Origin: Janthinobacterium saanense | GTDB taxonomy: Bacteria > Pseudomonadota > Gammaproteobacteria > Burkholderiales > Burkholderiaceae_D | Direction of reading: 5' to 3' | DNA: 64,000 nucleotides | Assembly (NCBI RefSeq): GCF_014200675.1 | Contig: NZ_JACHCI010000009.1 | Location: 149,396-213,395 of the forward strand | Shown here: in pieces, positions 25,875-34,910 of the stretch | How the letters are laid out: each line of letters starts with the position of its first letter | How positions within the stretch are numbered: position 1 is the stretch's first letter | The notes under the pieces: model-generated | Told to the model about the DNA's origin: nothing | Seen by the model: only the letters and a program-made list of their open reading frames with translations | Database searches by the model: none | Position numbers and translations under genes: made by a program

Positions 25875-27476
25875 ATGAGCACGAGTATCTTGGATCAGGC
25901 CGGTCACGACCATCATGACGACCACGCGCATCACGATCACCCTAGCGGCTGGCGCCGCTGGCTGTTTGCCACTAACCATAAGGATATCGGCACGCTTTAC
26001 TTGTGGTTCTCGTTCATCATGCTCATGTCGGGCGGCGTGCTGGCCCTGATGATACGTACGGAACTGTTCCACCCTGGCTTGCAGTTCTTCCACCCTGAAT
26101 TCTTTAACCAGCTGACCACCATGCACGGCCTGGTGATGGTGTTCGGCGCCATCATGCCGGCCTTCGTCGGCTACGCCAACTGGATGATCCCGCTGCAGGT
26201 GGGCGCGTCCGACATGGCGTTTGCGCGCATGAACAACTTCTCGTTCTGGCTGCTGCCGCCGGCGGCGCTGCTGCTGGCCACGTCTTTCCTGGTGCCAGGT
26301 GGCGCCACGGCTGCCGGCTGGACTTTGTATGCGCCGCTGTCGACGCAGATGGGCCCTGGCATGGATATGGCGATTTTCGCCATGCATCTGATGGGCGCCT
26401 CGTCCATCATGGGCTCGATCAACATCATCGTCACCATCCTGAACATGCGCGCACCGGGCATGACCCTGATGAAAATGCCGATGTTCTGCTGGACCTGGCT
26501 GATCACCGCCTATCTGTTGATCGCCGTCATGCCTGTGCTGGCCGGCGCCATCACCATGACCCTGACGGACCGCCACTTCGGCACCTCGTTCTTTAATGCG
26601 GCAGGCGGCGGCGACCCCGTCATGTACCAGCACATCTTCTGGTTCTTCGGCCACCCCGAGGTCTACATCATGATCTTGCCGGCCTTCGGCATCGTCTCGC
26701 AAATCCTGCCCGCGTTTGCCCGCAAACCGCTGTTCGGTTATGCCTCGATGGTCTACGCCACGGCCTCGATCGCGATCCTGTCCTTCATCGTCTGGGCGCA
26801 TCACATGTTTACTACCGGCATGCCGGTGACCAGCCAGCTGTTCTTCATGTATGCCACCATGCTGATCGCCGTGCCGACGGGCGTCAAAGTGTTCAACTGG
26901 ATCGCCACCATGTGGAAGGGTTCGATGACCTTCGAGACGCCGATGCTGTTCGCGGTAGGTTTTATTTTTGTGTTCACCATCGGCGGTTTCACAGGCTTGA
27001 TCCTGGCCGTCACGCCGATTGACATCCAGTTGCAGGATACCTATTACGTGGTGGCCCACTTCCATTACGTGCTGGTGGCCGGCTCGCTGTTTGCCCTGTT
27101 CGCCGGTTTCTATTACTGGAGCCCGAAATGGACTGGTCATATGTACAACGAAACGCGCGGCAAGATTCACTTCTGGCTGTCGCTGATCACGTTTAACGTG
27201 ACCTTCTTCCCGATGCACTTCCTGGGCCTGGCCGGCATGCCGCGCCGCTACGCCGATTATCCGGCGCAGTTCACGGACTTCAATATGGTCGCTTCGATAG
27301 GCGCCTTCGGTTTCGGCTTCATGCAAGTGTACTTCCTGCTGTTCGTGGTCTTGCCGACCATACGCGGCGGCAAGGCTGCCGAAGCCAAACCATGGGAAGG
27401 CGCGGAAGGCCTGGAATGGACCGTACCGAGTCCGGCCCCGTTCCACACCTTTGAAACGCCGCCGACAGTGAAATAA
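25875..27476 (+). CDS. coxA: Cytochrome c oxidase subunit I
   Basis: This 533-residue catalytic subunit has twelve membrane helices. It reduces O2 at the heme a3-CuB site and pumps protons. [12 protein letters not shown], the cross-linked His-Tyr motif [12 protein letters not shown], the CuB histidine pair [10 protein letters not shown] and VAHFHYVLV (heme ligands) are all present. GGTACC-type D/K channel residues could not be checked individually. The N-terminus carries a His/Asp-rich stretch (residues 11-22 with seven His), which is not needed for the family fold. The gene starts 13 bases after coxB, behind a ribosome binding site AGGAG. Confidence 0.97.
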   Translation: MSTSILDQAGHDHHDDHAHHDHPSGWRRWLFATNHKDIGTLYLWFSFIMLMSGGVLALMIRTELFHPGLQFFHPEFFNQLTTMHGLVMVFGAIMPAFVGYANWMIPLQVGASDMAFARMNNFSFWLLPPAALLLATSFLVPGGATAAGWTLYAPLSTQMGPGMDMAIFAMHLMGASSIMGSINIIVTILNMRAPGMTLMKMPMFCWTWLITAYLLIAVMPVLAGAITMTLTDRHFGTSFFNAAGGGDPVMYQHIFWFFGHPEVYIMILPAFGIVSQILPAFARKPLFGYASMVYATASIAILSFIVWAHHMFTTGMPVTSQLFFMYATMLIAVPTGVKVFNWIATMWKGSMTFETPMLFAVGFIFVFTIGGFTGLILAVTPIDIQLQDTYYVVAHFHYVLVAGSLFALFAGFYYWSPKWTGHMYNETRGKIHFWLSLITFNVTFFPMHFLGLAGMPRRYADYPAQFTDFNMVASIGAFGFGFMQVYFLLFVVLPTIRGGKAAEAKPWEGAEGLEWTVPSPAPFHTFETPPTVK

Positions 27477-27487
27477 TCCCGGTAGCA

Positions 27488-27515
27488 CGGGCCGGCGTGT
27501 TCGCCGGCCCGCTTT
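27488..27515 (+). terminator. GC-rich hairpin after coxA
   Basis: GGGCCGGC at 27489-27496 pairs with GCCGGCCC at 27503-27510 and is followed by gcttt. The T-run is short, so it may reduce rather than stop transcription into the downstream assembly genes, or stabilise the coxBA message. It sits before the small assembly gene. Confidence 0.5.
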
Positions 27516-27531
27516 GAATAAAGTGCCTGCC

Positions 27532-27663
27532 ATGACCGACCTTGATACTGCGCGTAATACTGAGCGCAAGAAACCCAATAACCTGCGTACCGGACTGATA
27601 CTGGCTGCCTTGGCCGCCTTCTTCTTCCTGTCTGTGTTCGCCAAGCGGCTGTGGCTGTCGTGA
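27532..27663 (+). CDS. Cytochrome oxidase small assembly protein
   Basis: This 43-residue protein starts MTDLDTARNTERKKPNNLR and carries one helix (LILAALAAFFFLSVFAKRL, about 22-40). Small single-helix proteins of this kind sit between coxA and cox11 in many betaproteobacteria and are annotated as oxidase assembly proteins. The stop TGA overlaps the cox11 GTG start, and the position and membrane span support it as a real gene. Confidence 0.78.
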   Translation: MTDLDTARNTERKKPNNLRTGLILAALAAFFFLSVFAKRLWLS

Positions 27664-28244
27664 CAACGCCAGAACAACAGGAAACACGCGGACTGAACCG
27701 CAAGATGCTGGGCAAGCTGGTGGTGATTGCCTGCGTGATGTTTGGCTTTGGTTATGCCCTGATTCCCGTCTACAAGCAAATTTGCGAAGTGATGGGCATC
27801 AATGTGCTGACGCAAAAAGATGGCACGGTAGCTTACGACAACAATACCCAGGTCGATACCACGCGCAGCATCACCGTCGAATTCGACGGCAATGCGCAGG
27901 GGCCATGGCGTTTCCGGCCTGTCGTGTCGTCCATGCAAGTGCATCCGGGCGAGCTGGCCACCGTCATGTATGAAGTGGTCAATACGCAAGACCGCACCGT
28001 CAATGCACAGGCGATACCCAGCTATGCGCCGCAGAGCGCAACGCCGCATTTCAAGAAGGTCGAGTGTTTCTGTTTCAAGCAGCAAACCCTGAAACCGCAT
28101 GAGGCGCGCCAGATGCCAGTGGTGTTCTTCCTCGATCCCGCCCTGCCGAAAGAGGTCAAGACCATCACCCTGTCGTACACGTTTTTCGAGATCGCCGGGC
28201 TGAGCAAGGCGCCGGCGCCCTCCGTTCAGCAGGGTAATTTATGA
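27660..28244 (+). CDS. ctaG: Cytochrome c oxidase assembly protein CtaG/Cox11
   Basis: This 194-residue membrane-anchored copper chaperone delivers copper to the CuB site of subunit I. One helix lies near 18-35 (LVVIACVMFGFGYALIPVY). The copper-binding CFCF motif occurs in VECFCFKQQTL, and FFLDPALP follows. The GTG at 27660 overlaps the preceding stop as GTGA. A GTG at 27651 would add three residues. No ribosome binding site is obvious, so translation probably depends on the upstream small gene. Confidence 0.93.
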   Translation: MTTPEQQETRGLNRKMLGKLVVIACVMFGFGYALIPVYKQICEVMGINVLTQKDGTVAYDNNTQVDTTRSITVEFDGNAQGPWRFRPVVSSMQVHPGELATVMYEVVNTQDRTVNAQAIPSYAPQSATPHFKKVECFCFKQQTLKPHEARQMPVVFFLDPALPKEVKTITLSYTFFEIAGLSKAPAPSVQQGNL

Positions 28245-28453
28245 TTGACGAGAAGCCCGCCAAACCGCCACAGGCCTCTTTCCTGTATTCGCTCAGGGCA
28301 GTGGTCTGGTCGTTTACGGGGCTGCGCCGCAAGAGCGATTTCGATACGGATTCGGCCAGGCTCAATCCCGTACACGTGGTGATCGCGGCGCTGCTGGCCG
28401 TGGCTTGCCTGATCGGCATTTTGATTACGATCGTCAAATTTGTCGTTCCATAA
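28241..28453 (+). CDS. DUF2970 family membrane protein
   Basis: This 70-residue protein begins with a short soluble start (SFLYSLRAVVWSFTGLRRKSD) containing the family's GLRR motif and ends with one helix near 45-66. It always lies next to cox11 and coxC in betaproteobacteria, suggesting a role in oxidase assembly. The ATG overlaps the cox11 stop as ATGA. The function is unknown. Confidence 0.85.
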   Translation: MIDEKPAKPPQASFLYSLRAVVWSFTGLRRKSDFDTDSARLNPVHVVIAALLAVACLIGILITIVKFVVP

Positions 28454-28512
28454 TCAGTGATTCAATAAGTTCTCTATAACAAATAAAAACCACCCTACAA
28501 GTTTTTGAGGAG

Positions 28513-29379
28513 ATGATGATGAGTTCCAACCATGCCGCCGTCCCGTATTATTTTGTGCCCGGGCCTTCGCGCTGGCCCCTGCTGGGCGGCGCCAGCCTGC
28601 TGTTGACCATGATAGGCGCCTCGGCCTGGGTCAACGATGTGTCGTGGGGACCGTATCTGAACCTGGCTGGCATAGCCGGCATCTTGCTGGTGCTGTACTT
28701 CTGGTTTGGCGACGCCATCGGCGAATCCGAAAAAGGCTTGTATAGCGAGCGCATCGACCACTCCTTCCGCTGGAGCATGAGCTGGTTCATCTTTTCCGAA
28801 GTCATGTTCTTTGGCGCCTTCTTTGGCGCCCTGTTTTATGCGCGCAGCATCTCGATGCCGTGGCTGGGCGACCTCGATAACAAGCTGATCTGGCCAGACT
28901 TTTCTGCCCACTGGGGCAATACGGGGCCGGCCGGCACGGTACAGGACTTCGTCACCATGACGCCGTTCTGGATACCGACGATTAACACCGCGCTACTGCT
29001 GCTGTCGGGCGTCACCCTGACCATCTCGCATCATGCGCTGCGCGCCGGCCACCGCAGTGTCACGGCCCTGTTCCTGTTCGCTACCATAGCGCTGGGCGCC
29101 GTCTTCATGGGTTTCCAGGTGTATGAATATGTGCATGCCTACAGCGAGCTGAATTTGAAATTGACGTCGGGCATCTACGGCGCCACCTTCTTCATGTTGA
29201 CGGGATTCCACGGTTTCCACGTGACCATGGGCGCCATCATGCTGTCGGTGATTTTGTACCGCGTGCTGAAAGGCCACTTTACGCCCGAGCAGCACTTCGG
29301 CTTCGAAGGCGCCGCCTGGTATTGGCACTTTGTCGACGTCGTCTGGCTGGGCCTGTACGTGGTCGTGTATTGGTTATAA
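28513..29379 (+). CDS. coxC: Cytochrome c oxidase subunit III
   Basis: This 288-residue subunit with seven helices stabilises the catalytic core and feeds the proton pathway. FSEVMFFGAFFGALF, GFHGFHVTMGAIML and the C-terminal WHFVDVVWLGLYVVVYW are strongly conserved. Three consecutive ATGs occur at 28513, 28516 and 28519; TTTGAGGAG six bases before the first supports starting there. It ends 41 bases before a strong terminator. Confidence 0.96.
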   Translation: MMMSSNHAAVPYYFVPGPSRWPLLGGASLLLTMIGASAWVNDVSWGPYLNLAGIAGILLVLYFWFGDAIGESEKGLYSERIDHSFRWSMSWFIFSEVMFFGAFFGALFYARSISMPWLGDLDNKLIWPDFSAHWGNTGPAGTVQDFVTMTPFWIPTINTALLLLSGVTLTISHHALRAGHRSVTALFLFATIALGAVFMGFQVYEYVHAYSELNLKLTSGIYGATFFMLTGFHGFHVTMGAIMLSVILYRVLKGHFTPEQHFGFEGAAWYWHFVDVVWLGLYVVVYWL

Positions 29380-29420
29380 TGACGGGGCAGGGCGCGCGCT
29401 GTTGAACTGTGCGCCCATAG

Positions 29421-29459
29421 AAAAAAGCCGTGCCGGGATATCCCGGGTACGGCTTTTTT
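29421..29459. terminator. Strong bidirectional terminator after coxC
   Basis: AAAAAAGCCGT and ACGGCTTTTTT pair around an inner CCGGGATATCCCGG palindrome, with T-runs on both strands. It ends the coxBA...coxC operon on the plus strand and also the small minus-strand gene that follows. Confidence 0.9.
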
Positions 29460-29491
29460 CTTGGTTTGAGAATTTTGCTAATGCGGCAATA

Positions 29492-29692
29492 TTAGTGGAT
29501 GCCCGTTGGCTGGATATAGCCGAGCTTGTACGCCAGCAAGATCAGCAGGAACAGGGTAATTGAAAAGCCTACGCGCATGGCCAGCGCCTGCACGGTGCGG
29601 TTGCTCTTGCCCTTGTCGCGCATCAGGAAAAACAGGGCTGAGCCCAGGCTGGCCAGTATCAGGATAAAGGCAATCGCGACGATGATTTTCAT
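29492..29692 (-). CDS. Twin-transmembrane small protein (DUF2909-like)
   Basis: This 66-residue protein has two helices, about 3-22 and 38-58, joined by a charged DKGKSNRTVQ loop. This layout is common to small twin-helix proteins lying beside surf1 in betaproteobacteria and resembles HIG1-type oxidase factors in form. A TTG at 29701 is open in frame, but ATG 29692 (MKIIVA) is the natural start. It faces the opposite way to the oxidase genes. Confidence 0.78.
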   Translation of the reverse strand: MKIIVAIAFILILASLGSALFFLMRDKGKSNRTVQALAMRVGFSITLFLLILLAYKLGYIQPTGIH

Positions 29693-29728
29693 GGATGGCA
29701 AGGCCCTGTTTGAGGAGGTTCCATTGTA

Positions 29729-30475
29729 ATGCGTATACGCTTCCGTTTTAGATGGATACCCTTTGTTGTAATGCTGCTACTGGTGGCGCTGGGCATATCT
29801 CTGGCGCAATGGCAGCAGCGCCGCGCCGAAGAAAAACTTGCCCGCGCCGCGAAATTGGAAACGGGCAACCTGGCCGCGCCGCTGGTGCTGACGGCGGCAC
29901 CGCTGTCGCCTGCTGAAGCGCCAGCCATGGAATTTCGCCGCGTCAGCGTCACCGGCCACTTTGTGCCCGCCTGGACGGTGTATCTGGACAACCGCCCCTA
30001 CCACGGCCAGGCCGGCTTCCACGTGCTGACGCCATTCCAGATTGACGGTTCCGGCATGCATGTGCTGGTGGCGCAGGGATGGTTGCCGCGCAATAATGTC
30101 GAGCGCACGCGCATCCCCGACTACACAATGCCCACAGGCACTGTCACCATCAGCGGCATCGCGCGCCTGAATGCCGGCCACGTGATGCAACTGGGCACGG
30201 CGCCGCCGTTGACGCCGCAGGCCATCGTGCAAAATGCCGAGATCGCCCAGCTGGCCCAGGCCAGCGGCATGGCTTTCCAACCCATTTTGATAGAACAAAC
30301 AGTCGACACCAACCACGCGCCAGCCATCAGCCAGCTTCCCGTACGCGACTGGCCCGCGCCCGACCTGGGCGCGGACAAGCACCGCGGCTATGCATTCCAG
30401 TGGTATGCGCTGGCTCTGATGGCCTTTTTATTTTTTGTTTTGACAGGATTTCGACGTGCAAACAAACAACCCTGA
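29729..30475 (+). CDS. SURF1 family cytochrome oxidase assembly protein
   Basis: This 248-residue membrane protein aids heme a insertion into subunit I. An N-terminal helix (FVVMLLLVALGISLAQWQ) with the motif WQQRRAEEK, a periplasmic domain with RPYHGQAGFHVLTPF and GWLPRN, and a C-terminal helix (HRGYAFQWYALALMAFLFFV) match the SURF1 layout. The next gene starts 20 bases inside its 3' end. Confidence 0.93.
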   Translation: MRIRFRFRWIPFVVMLLLVALGISLAQWQQRRAEEKLARAAKLETGNLAAPLVLTAAPLSPAEAPAMEFRRVSVTGHFVPAWTVYLDNRPYHGQAGFHVLTPFQIDGSGMHVLVAQGWLPRNNVERTRIPDYTMPTGTVTISGIARLNAGHVMQLGTAPPLTPQAIVQNAEIAQLAQASGMAFQPILIEQTVDTNHAPAISQLPVRDWPAPDLGADKHRGYAFQWYALALMAFLFFVLTGFRRANKQP

Positions 30476-31094
30476 AATACAGCAAGGCAGCCAGGATCGG
30501 CATGAGCGGCAGGCGCAACATAGCGGCCGTTTGAAACTGCTGGCCGTGATCGCGGTGTGCGCTTTTCCCATCGTCGCTTCCTACCTGACGTATTACGTGA
30601 TCAAGCCCACGGGCCGCACCAATTATGGCGCGCTGATCGACCCACGTTTGCATCCTATTCCTGAGGCGCAGCTGCATGTGACCGAGCTCGACGGCAAGGC
30701 CTCGCCCCTGGAACAATTCAAGGGCAAGTGGATCTTGCTGCAAACGGGGCCGTCCGATTGCCAGGAAGCATGCCAGAAGCAGCTGTTTTTCATGCAGCAG
30801 ATGCGGCTGATGCAAGGCAAGGAAATGGAGCGCATCGAGCGCGTCTGGCTGGTGACGGATGCGCAACCGTTGGAAACCATGATCATGCGCGAATATGATG
30901 GCACCAATATGCTGCGCGTCAATGCCGACGCCTTGAAGGCCTGGCTGCCGGTGGACGCGGGCGACAGGGCAGAAGATCATCTGTATCTGATCGATCCGCT
31001 GGGCAACCTGATGATGCGTTTCCCGAAAGACGCCGATCCGGGCAAAGTGAAAAAAGATATCGCCAAGCTGCTCAAAGCTTCGGCGATCGGTTAA
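30456..31094 (+). CDS. SCO-like thioredoxin-fold membrane protein in oxidase locus
   Basis: This 212-residue protein has one N-terminal helix near 27-48 and a periplasmic thioredoxin-like domain. TGPSDCQEACQK near 101-110 carries a CxxxC pair like that of SCO copper chaperones, and a later DHLYLIDPLGNLMMRF segment resembles the DPxGxxxxxF tail of SCO proteins. The His that SCO proteins use is not obvious, so it may be a divergent member. The GTG at 30456 is preceded by AGGA and overlaps surf1. It sits between surf1 and ctaA in many betaproteobacteria. Confidence 0.82.
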   Translation: MQTNNPEIQQGSQDRHERQAQHSGRLKLLAVIAVCAFPIVASYLTYYVIKPTGRTNYGALIDPRLHPIPEAQLHVTELDGKASPLEQFKGKWILLQTGPSDCQEACQKQLFFMQQMRLMQGKEMERIERVWLVTDAQPLETMIMREYDGTNMLRVNADALKAWLPVDAGDRAEDHLYLIDPLGNLMMRFPKDADPGKVKKDIAKLLKASAIG

Positions 31095-31105
31095 AGAAGA
31101 GCTTG

Positions 31106-32293
31106 ATGTCTACTATGCCTACGATGCATTTTTCTGCACTGGCCCAACTGGGCCTGACCGGTTTACTGGTGGCCTTGCTGCCGCTGACCGTGGTCTGGAT
31201 TTCGTCCGACGCGAATAAATACCGCAAGCTGGTCTGGGTCGCCGTGTTTTTGACCATCGACCTGATCATGTTCGGCGGCTTTACGCGCCTGTCCGATTCC
31301 GGCCTGGGTTGCCCGGACTGGCCAGGCTGCTATGGTTTGGCCAACCCTTTCCTGGCGCATGAGCATATCGTGGCGGCCGAAGCCTTGATGCCGACCGGAC
31401 CCGTGACGGTGTTCAAGGCATGGATAGAAATGACGCACCGCTACCTGGCCATGGCCATTGGCGTGCTGATCGTGGCGATGATGGTGCAAGCCTGGCGCCA
31501 GTGGATCAAGCACCGCCGTGCCGAATTCGCCCCGGCCTTGCCGACGGCGCTATTCCTGTTCGTCTGCCTGCAGGGCGCGTTTGGCGCCTGGACCGTGACC
31601 ATGAAGCTGCAACCGATCATCGTCACCATTCATTTGCTGCTGGGCATGGGGCTGCTGGCCTTGCTGACGTGGCTGGGCGGGCGCCAGGATAATGCCGTCT
31701 CGCCCGTGCTGCGCGCCGATGCCGATGTGGCCGTGCTGCGCCCCGTGCGTGCGCTGGCGATTTTCTCGGCCGTGCTGCTGACGGCGCAGATCGCGCTGGG
31801 CGGCTGGGTGAGCACCAACTACGCCACCCTGGCCTGCACGGATTTCCCCCTGTGCGGCGGCAAGGTGATACCGGAGATGGATTTTGAGCACGGTTTCCAT
31901 TTGTGGCGCGAATTGGGCAAGACAGCCGCCGGCCACTATCTGCCATTTTCCGCGCTGACGGCGATCCATTGGGTGCACCGCAATTTCGCCTTTTTCGTGC
32001 TGCTCGGCATAGGCTACACGGTCTATCGCGCCTGGTCCTTGCCCTCGCTGCGCACGCCAGCCCGCCTGATTGCCGTGGTGCTGGCCGTGCAAGCTTGCAC
32101 GGGCCTGGCGACCATCTACCTGAACTGGCCGCTGGCGATTGCCGTGCTGCATAACGGTGGGGCGGCGCTGCTCGTGTTGTTGCTGACCATGTTAAACTAC
32201 AAGGCTAAATTCCAACTCGATGTTGCGCGGACCTCCGCTTCCGCCGCCGCGACAGTGCCCCCGGCACTCGGCAGTATTTCCCGTACCCCATAA
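31106..32293 (+). CDS. ctaA: Heme A synthase (COX15/CtaA)
   Basis: This 395-residue protein with eight predicted helices oxidises the C8 methyl of heme O to give heme A. FGGFTRLSDSGLGCPDWPGC contains the Cys pair of the active loop. The E/H heme ligand helices appear in IEMTHRYLAM, TIHLLLGM and ITAIHWVHRNFAF. ATG 31106 is preferred over a TTG three bases earlier. It ends one base before the ctaB ATG, so the two are certainly co-transcribed. Confidence 0.95.
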   Translation: MSTMPTMHFSALAQLGLTGLLVALLPLTVVWISSDANKYRKLVWVAVFLTIDLIMFGGFTRLSDSGLGCPDWPGCYGLANPFLAHEHIVAAEALMPTGPVTVFKAWIEMTHRYLAMAIGVLIVAMMVQAWRQWIKHRRAEFAPALPTALFLFVCLQGAFGAWTVTMKLQPIIVTIHLLLGMGLLALLTWLGGRQDNAVSPVLRADADVAVLRPVRALAIFSAVLLTAQIALGGWVSTNYATLACTDFPLCGGKVIPEMDFEHGFHLWRELGKTAAGHYLPFSALTAIHWVHRNFAFFVLLGIGYTVYRAWSLPSLRTPARLIAVVLAVQACTGLATIYLNWPLAIAVLHNGGAALLVLLLTMLNYKAKFQLDVARTSASAAATVPPALGSISRTP

Positions 32294-33187
32294 ATGACTA
32301 CACAGACACTCAGCCGTAAACCTGCCCCCAGAATCGCCCAGTATTGGGCGCTGACCAAGCCGCGCGTGACTCAATTGGCCGTATTTTGCGCCGTGATCGG
32401 CATGTTTTTGGCCAGCGACGAGATGCCGGACTGGCATGCCGTGGTGTTCGGCACCATCGGCATCTGGTTGCTGGCGGGCGCAGCGTTTGCCGTCAATTGC
32501 CTGGCAGAGCGCGAAATCGATGCGCGCATGGCCCGCACGGCGCGCCGTCCGATGGCCATGGGCGATATCTCCGTCAAGCAGACGGTGGTGTTCGCGCTGC
32601 TGATCGGCGGGCTGGGCATGGCGATTTTGTATTACCTGGTCAATCCGCTGACCATGTGGCTGACCTTTGTCACCTTTGTCGGCTACGCGCTGATCTATAC
32701 CCTGATACTGAAACCGGCCACGCCGCAAAACATCGTCATCGGCGGCTTGTCTGGCGCCATGCCGCCTGCGCTGGGCTGGGCCGCTATTGCCAACGACGTG
32801 CCGATGCAAGCCTGGCTGCTGGTATTGATCATCTTTGTCTGGACGCCGCCGCATTTCTGGGCGCTGGCCATGTACCGCCGCGACGATTATGCCAAGTCCG
32901 GCCTGCCCATGCTGCCCGTCACGCACGGCCTGAAATTTACGCAATTTCACGTCTGGCTGTATTCGATCGCGCTGGCCGCCACCACCTTGCTGCCGTACGC
33001 CGTGCGCATGAGCGGCCTGATCTATTTATTTTCCGCCATCGCCTTGAACGCCGGTTTCCTGTATTACTCATGGAAGATGTACCGCCATTACACGGACTTG
33101 ATCGCGCGCAAGGCTTTTACGTATTCCATCGTCTACCTGGCGTTGTTATTCCTGGCCTTGCTGATCGACCATTATTTCTTCTTCTAA
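32294..33187 (+). CDS. ctaB: Protoheme IX farnesyltransferase (CtaB/CyoE)
   Basis: This 297-residue membrane prenyltransferase converts heme B to heme O, the step before CtaA. The Asp-rich region appears as [19 protein letters not shown], an ExxxDxxMxRTxxRP-like motif of the family. [17 protein letters not shown] is the second conserved loop. Nine or so helices span the protein. It starts immediately after the ctaA stop codon. Confidence 0.96.
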   Translation: MTTQTLSRKPAPRIAQYWALTKPRVTQLAVFCAVIGMFLASDEMPDWHAVVFGTIGIWLLAGAAFAVNCLAEREIDARMARTARRPMAMGDISVKQTVVFALLIGGLGMAILYYLVNPLTMWLTFVTFVGYALIYTLILKPATPQNIVIGGLSGAMPPALGWAAIANDVPMQAWLLVLIIFVWTPPHFWALAMYRRDDYAKSGLPMLPVTHGLKFTQFHVWLYSIALAATTLLPYAVRMSGLIYLFSAIALNAGFLYYSWKMYRHYTDLIARKAFTYSIVYLALLFLALLIDHYFFF

Positions 33188-33209
33188 GCCTCTTTCGAGC
33201 ACGCTGACC

Positions 33210-33806
33210 ATGAAAAAACGTTTTTATCTGCTGTTGACTGCTTTACTGACCACCGCCTTGCTGGCTGGCTGCGGCAAGCCGGAAGCGCCCAAGCCGGCGT
33301 TCAAGAATATGGATATCACGGGCGCCGCGTATGCGCGCGAATTTTCGCTGACCGACCACACCGGCCAGCGCCGCACCCTGGCTGACTACAAGGGCAAGCT
33401 GGTGCTGATGTTCTTTGGCTATACGCAATGCCCGGACGTTTGCCCCACCACCATGGCCGACATGGCCCAGGTGATGAAGGAAATGGGCCCGCAGGCAGAC
33501 CAGGTACAAGTGCTGTTCGTCACCGTCGATCCTGAACGCGATACGCAGAAGTTGCTGGCCGAATACGTGCCAGCCTTCGACAAGCGTTTCGTGGGCCTGT
33601 ATGGCACGCTAGCTGAAACGGCCAAGGTCGCCAAGGAATTCAAGGTCTATTACGCCAAGGTCGAGGGCGAAACCGACAGCAGCTACACGGTCGACCATAC
33701 GGCTGGCACCTATGTATTTGACCGCGAAGGCAAGATCCGTTTGTTTATCCGCCACGGCGAAACCCCGGCCGCCGTCGCCCACGATCTTAAACTTCTGCTA
33801 TCCTGA
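33210..33806 (+). CDS. SCO1/SenC copper chaperone lipoprotein
   Basis: This 198-residue lipoprotein (lipobox LLAGC) has a thioredoxin fold that loads copper on the CuA site. The copper ligands are seen in GYTQCPDVCPTTM (CxxxC) and in YTVDHTAGTYV. VTVDPERDT and the LLAEYVPAFDKRFVGL segment complete the SCO pattern. It closes the ctaA-ctaB-sco unit. Confidence 0.94.
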   Translation: MKKRFYLLLTALLTTALLAGCGKPEAPKPAFKNMDITGAAYAREFSLTDHTGQRRTLADYKGKLVLMFFGYTQCPDVCPTTMADMAQVMKEMGPQADQVQVLFVTVDPERDTQKLLAEYVPAFDKRFVGLYGTLAETAKVAKEFKVYYAKVEGETDSSYTVDHTAGTYVFDREGKIRLFIRHGETPAAVAHDLKLLLS

Positions 33807-33851
33807 TCCGGTCGCGCCCGTGGGGCGCCCTCTTCAGGATAATCGTGGCTT

Positions 33852-34910
33852 ATGGAAAAACGTTTCGAGCCGTATGCCCGTCTGGCAGCCGTCATCTTTT
33901 TGGTGATCGGCTGCTTTTTTGTTTTGCGGCCCTTCCTGGCGGCGATGCTGTTTGCCGTCTGCGTCAGTATTTCCAGCTGGCCCTTGTATCTGCGCCTGCT
34001 GCATATGCTGAAAGGCCGGCGCAACCTGGCCGCCGCCATCATGACCGTCTCTTTGGTGCTGGTGGTGGTGCTGCCGTTGGTGCTGGTCACCTACAATCTG
34101 GCCGACAACGTTTCCCGCCTGGTTGACCAGATACGTGCCGCGCTGGAAGCGGGCGGCTTGCAACCGCCTTCCTGGCTGGCCGGCATTCCGCTGGTGGGCG
34201 AAACTATCGATGGTTATCTGCGCCGGCTGATCGGCGACCGCGAAGAATTGCTGAGAGTGGGCAAGACCTTGCTGGAACCGGCGCGCCATTTCCTGACTTC
34301 CGGCGGCATCGTGCTGGGCAGCGGTGTGGCGCAAACCAGCCTGGCTGTGTTCGTCAGCTTTTTCCTGTACCGCGATGGCCAGCAATTGCAGCTGGTCTTG
34401 CTCAAGGGCAGCACACGCATCATCGGCGACAGCGCACCGGGCGTGCTGCTGACGATTAGCCGCACCGTGCGCGGCGTGATGTATGGTTTGCTGGGCACGG
34501 CATTGGCGCAGGCGCTGGTGGCGGTGGCGGGCTTTTTGATCGCCGGCGTGCCGGCCGTGGCCCTTTTGGGCATCGCCACCTTTATTTTGTCGCTGGTGCC
34601 CGTGGGGCCGCCGCTGATCTGGGGCGGCGCCGCCATCTGGCTGTTCAACGAGGGCCATACGGGCTGGGGCATTTTCATGCTGGTGTGGGGCGCCTTGCTG
34701 ATCAGCGGCGTAGACAATGTGGTCAAGCCCATGCTGATCAGCCGCGGCAGCAGCCTGCCATTCCTGCTGGTGCTGCTCGGTGTGCTCGGTGGCGTGCTGG
34801 CCTTTGGTTTCGTGGGCCTGTTCATCGGCCCGACTTTACTGGCGGTGCTGTACAGCCTGCTGCAAACCTGGACGGTGGGAGCAAGCTCCGTGCCGCAGGT
34901 GAAGGAATAG
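33852..34910 (+). CDS. AI-2E family transporter (PerM/YdiK type)
   Basis: This 352-residue protein has about eight helices. It carries the N-terminal pair (FFVLRPFLAAMLFAVCV) and the C-terminal LIWGGAAIWLFNEGHTGWG region with DNVVKPMLISRG, hallmarks of the AI-2E/PerM exporter family. Members are linked to AI-2, Na/H or general export, and the substrate here is unknown. It ends back to back with the convergent CNNM-like gene, with no bases between the stops. Confidence 0.92.
   Translation: MEKRFEPYARLAAVIFLVIGCFFVLRPFLAAMLFAVCVSISSWPLYLRLLHMLKGRRNLAAAIMTVSLVLVVVLPLVLVTYNLADNVSRLVDQIRAALEAGGLQPPSWLAGIPLVGETIDGYLRRLIGDREELLRVGKTLLEPARHFLTSGGIVLGSGVAQTSLAVFVSFFLYRDGQQLQLVLLKGSTRIIGDSAPGVLLTISRTVRGVMYGLLGTALAQALVAVAGFLIAGVPAVALLGIATFILSLVPVGPPLIWGGAAIWLFNEGHTGWGIFMLVWGALLISGVDNVVKPMLISRGSSLPFLLVLLGVLGGVLAFGFVGLFIGPTLLAVLYSLLQTWTVGASSVPQVKE

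Noticed and set aside
25779..28100. Open frame of 773 codons antisense to the coxA region
   Set aside because: A high-GC shadow: His/Gln/Arg-rich low-information sequence opposite well-conserved oxidase genes.
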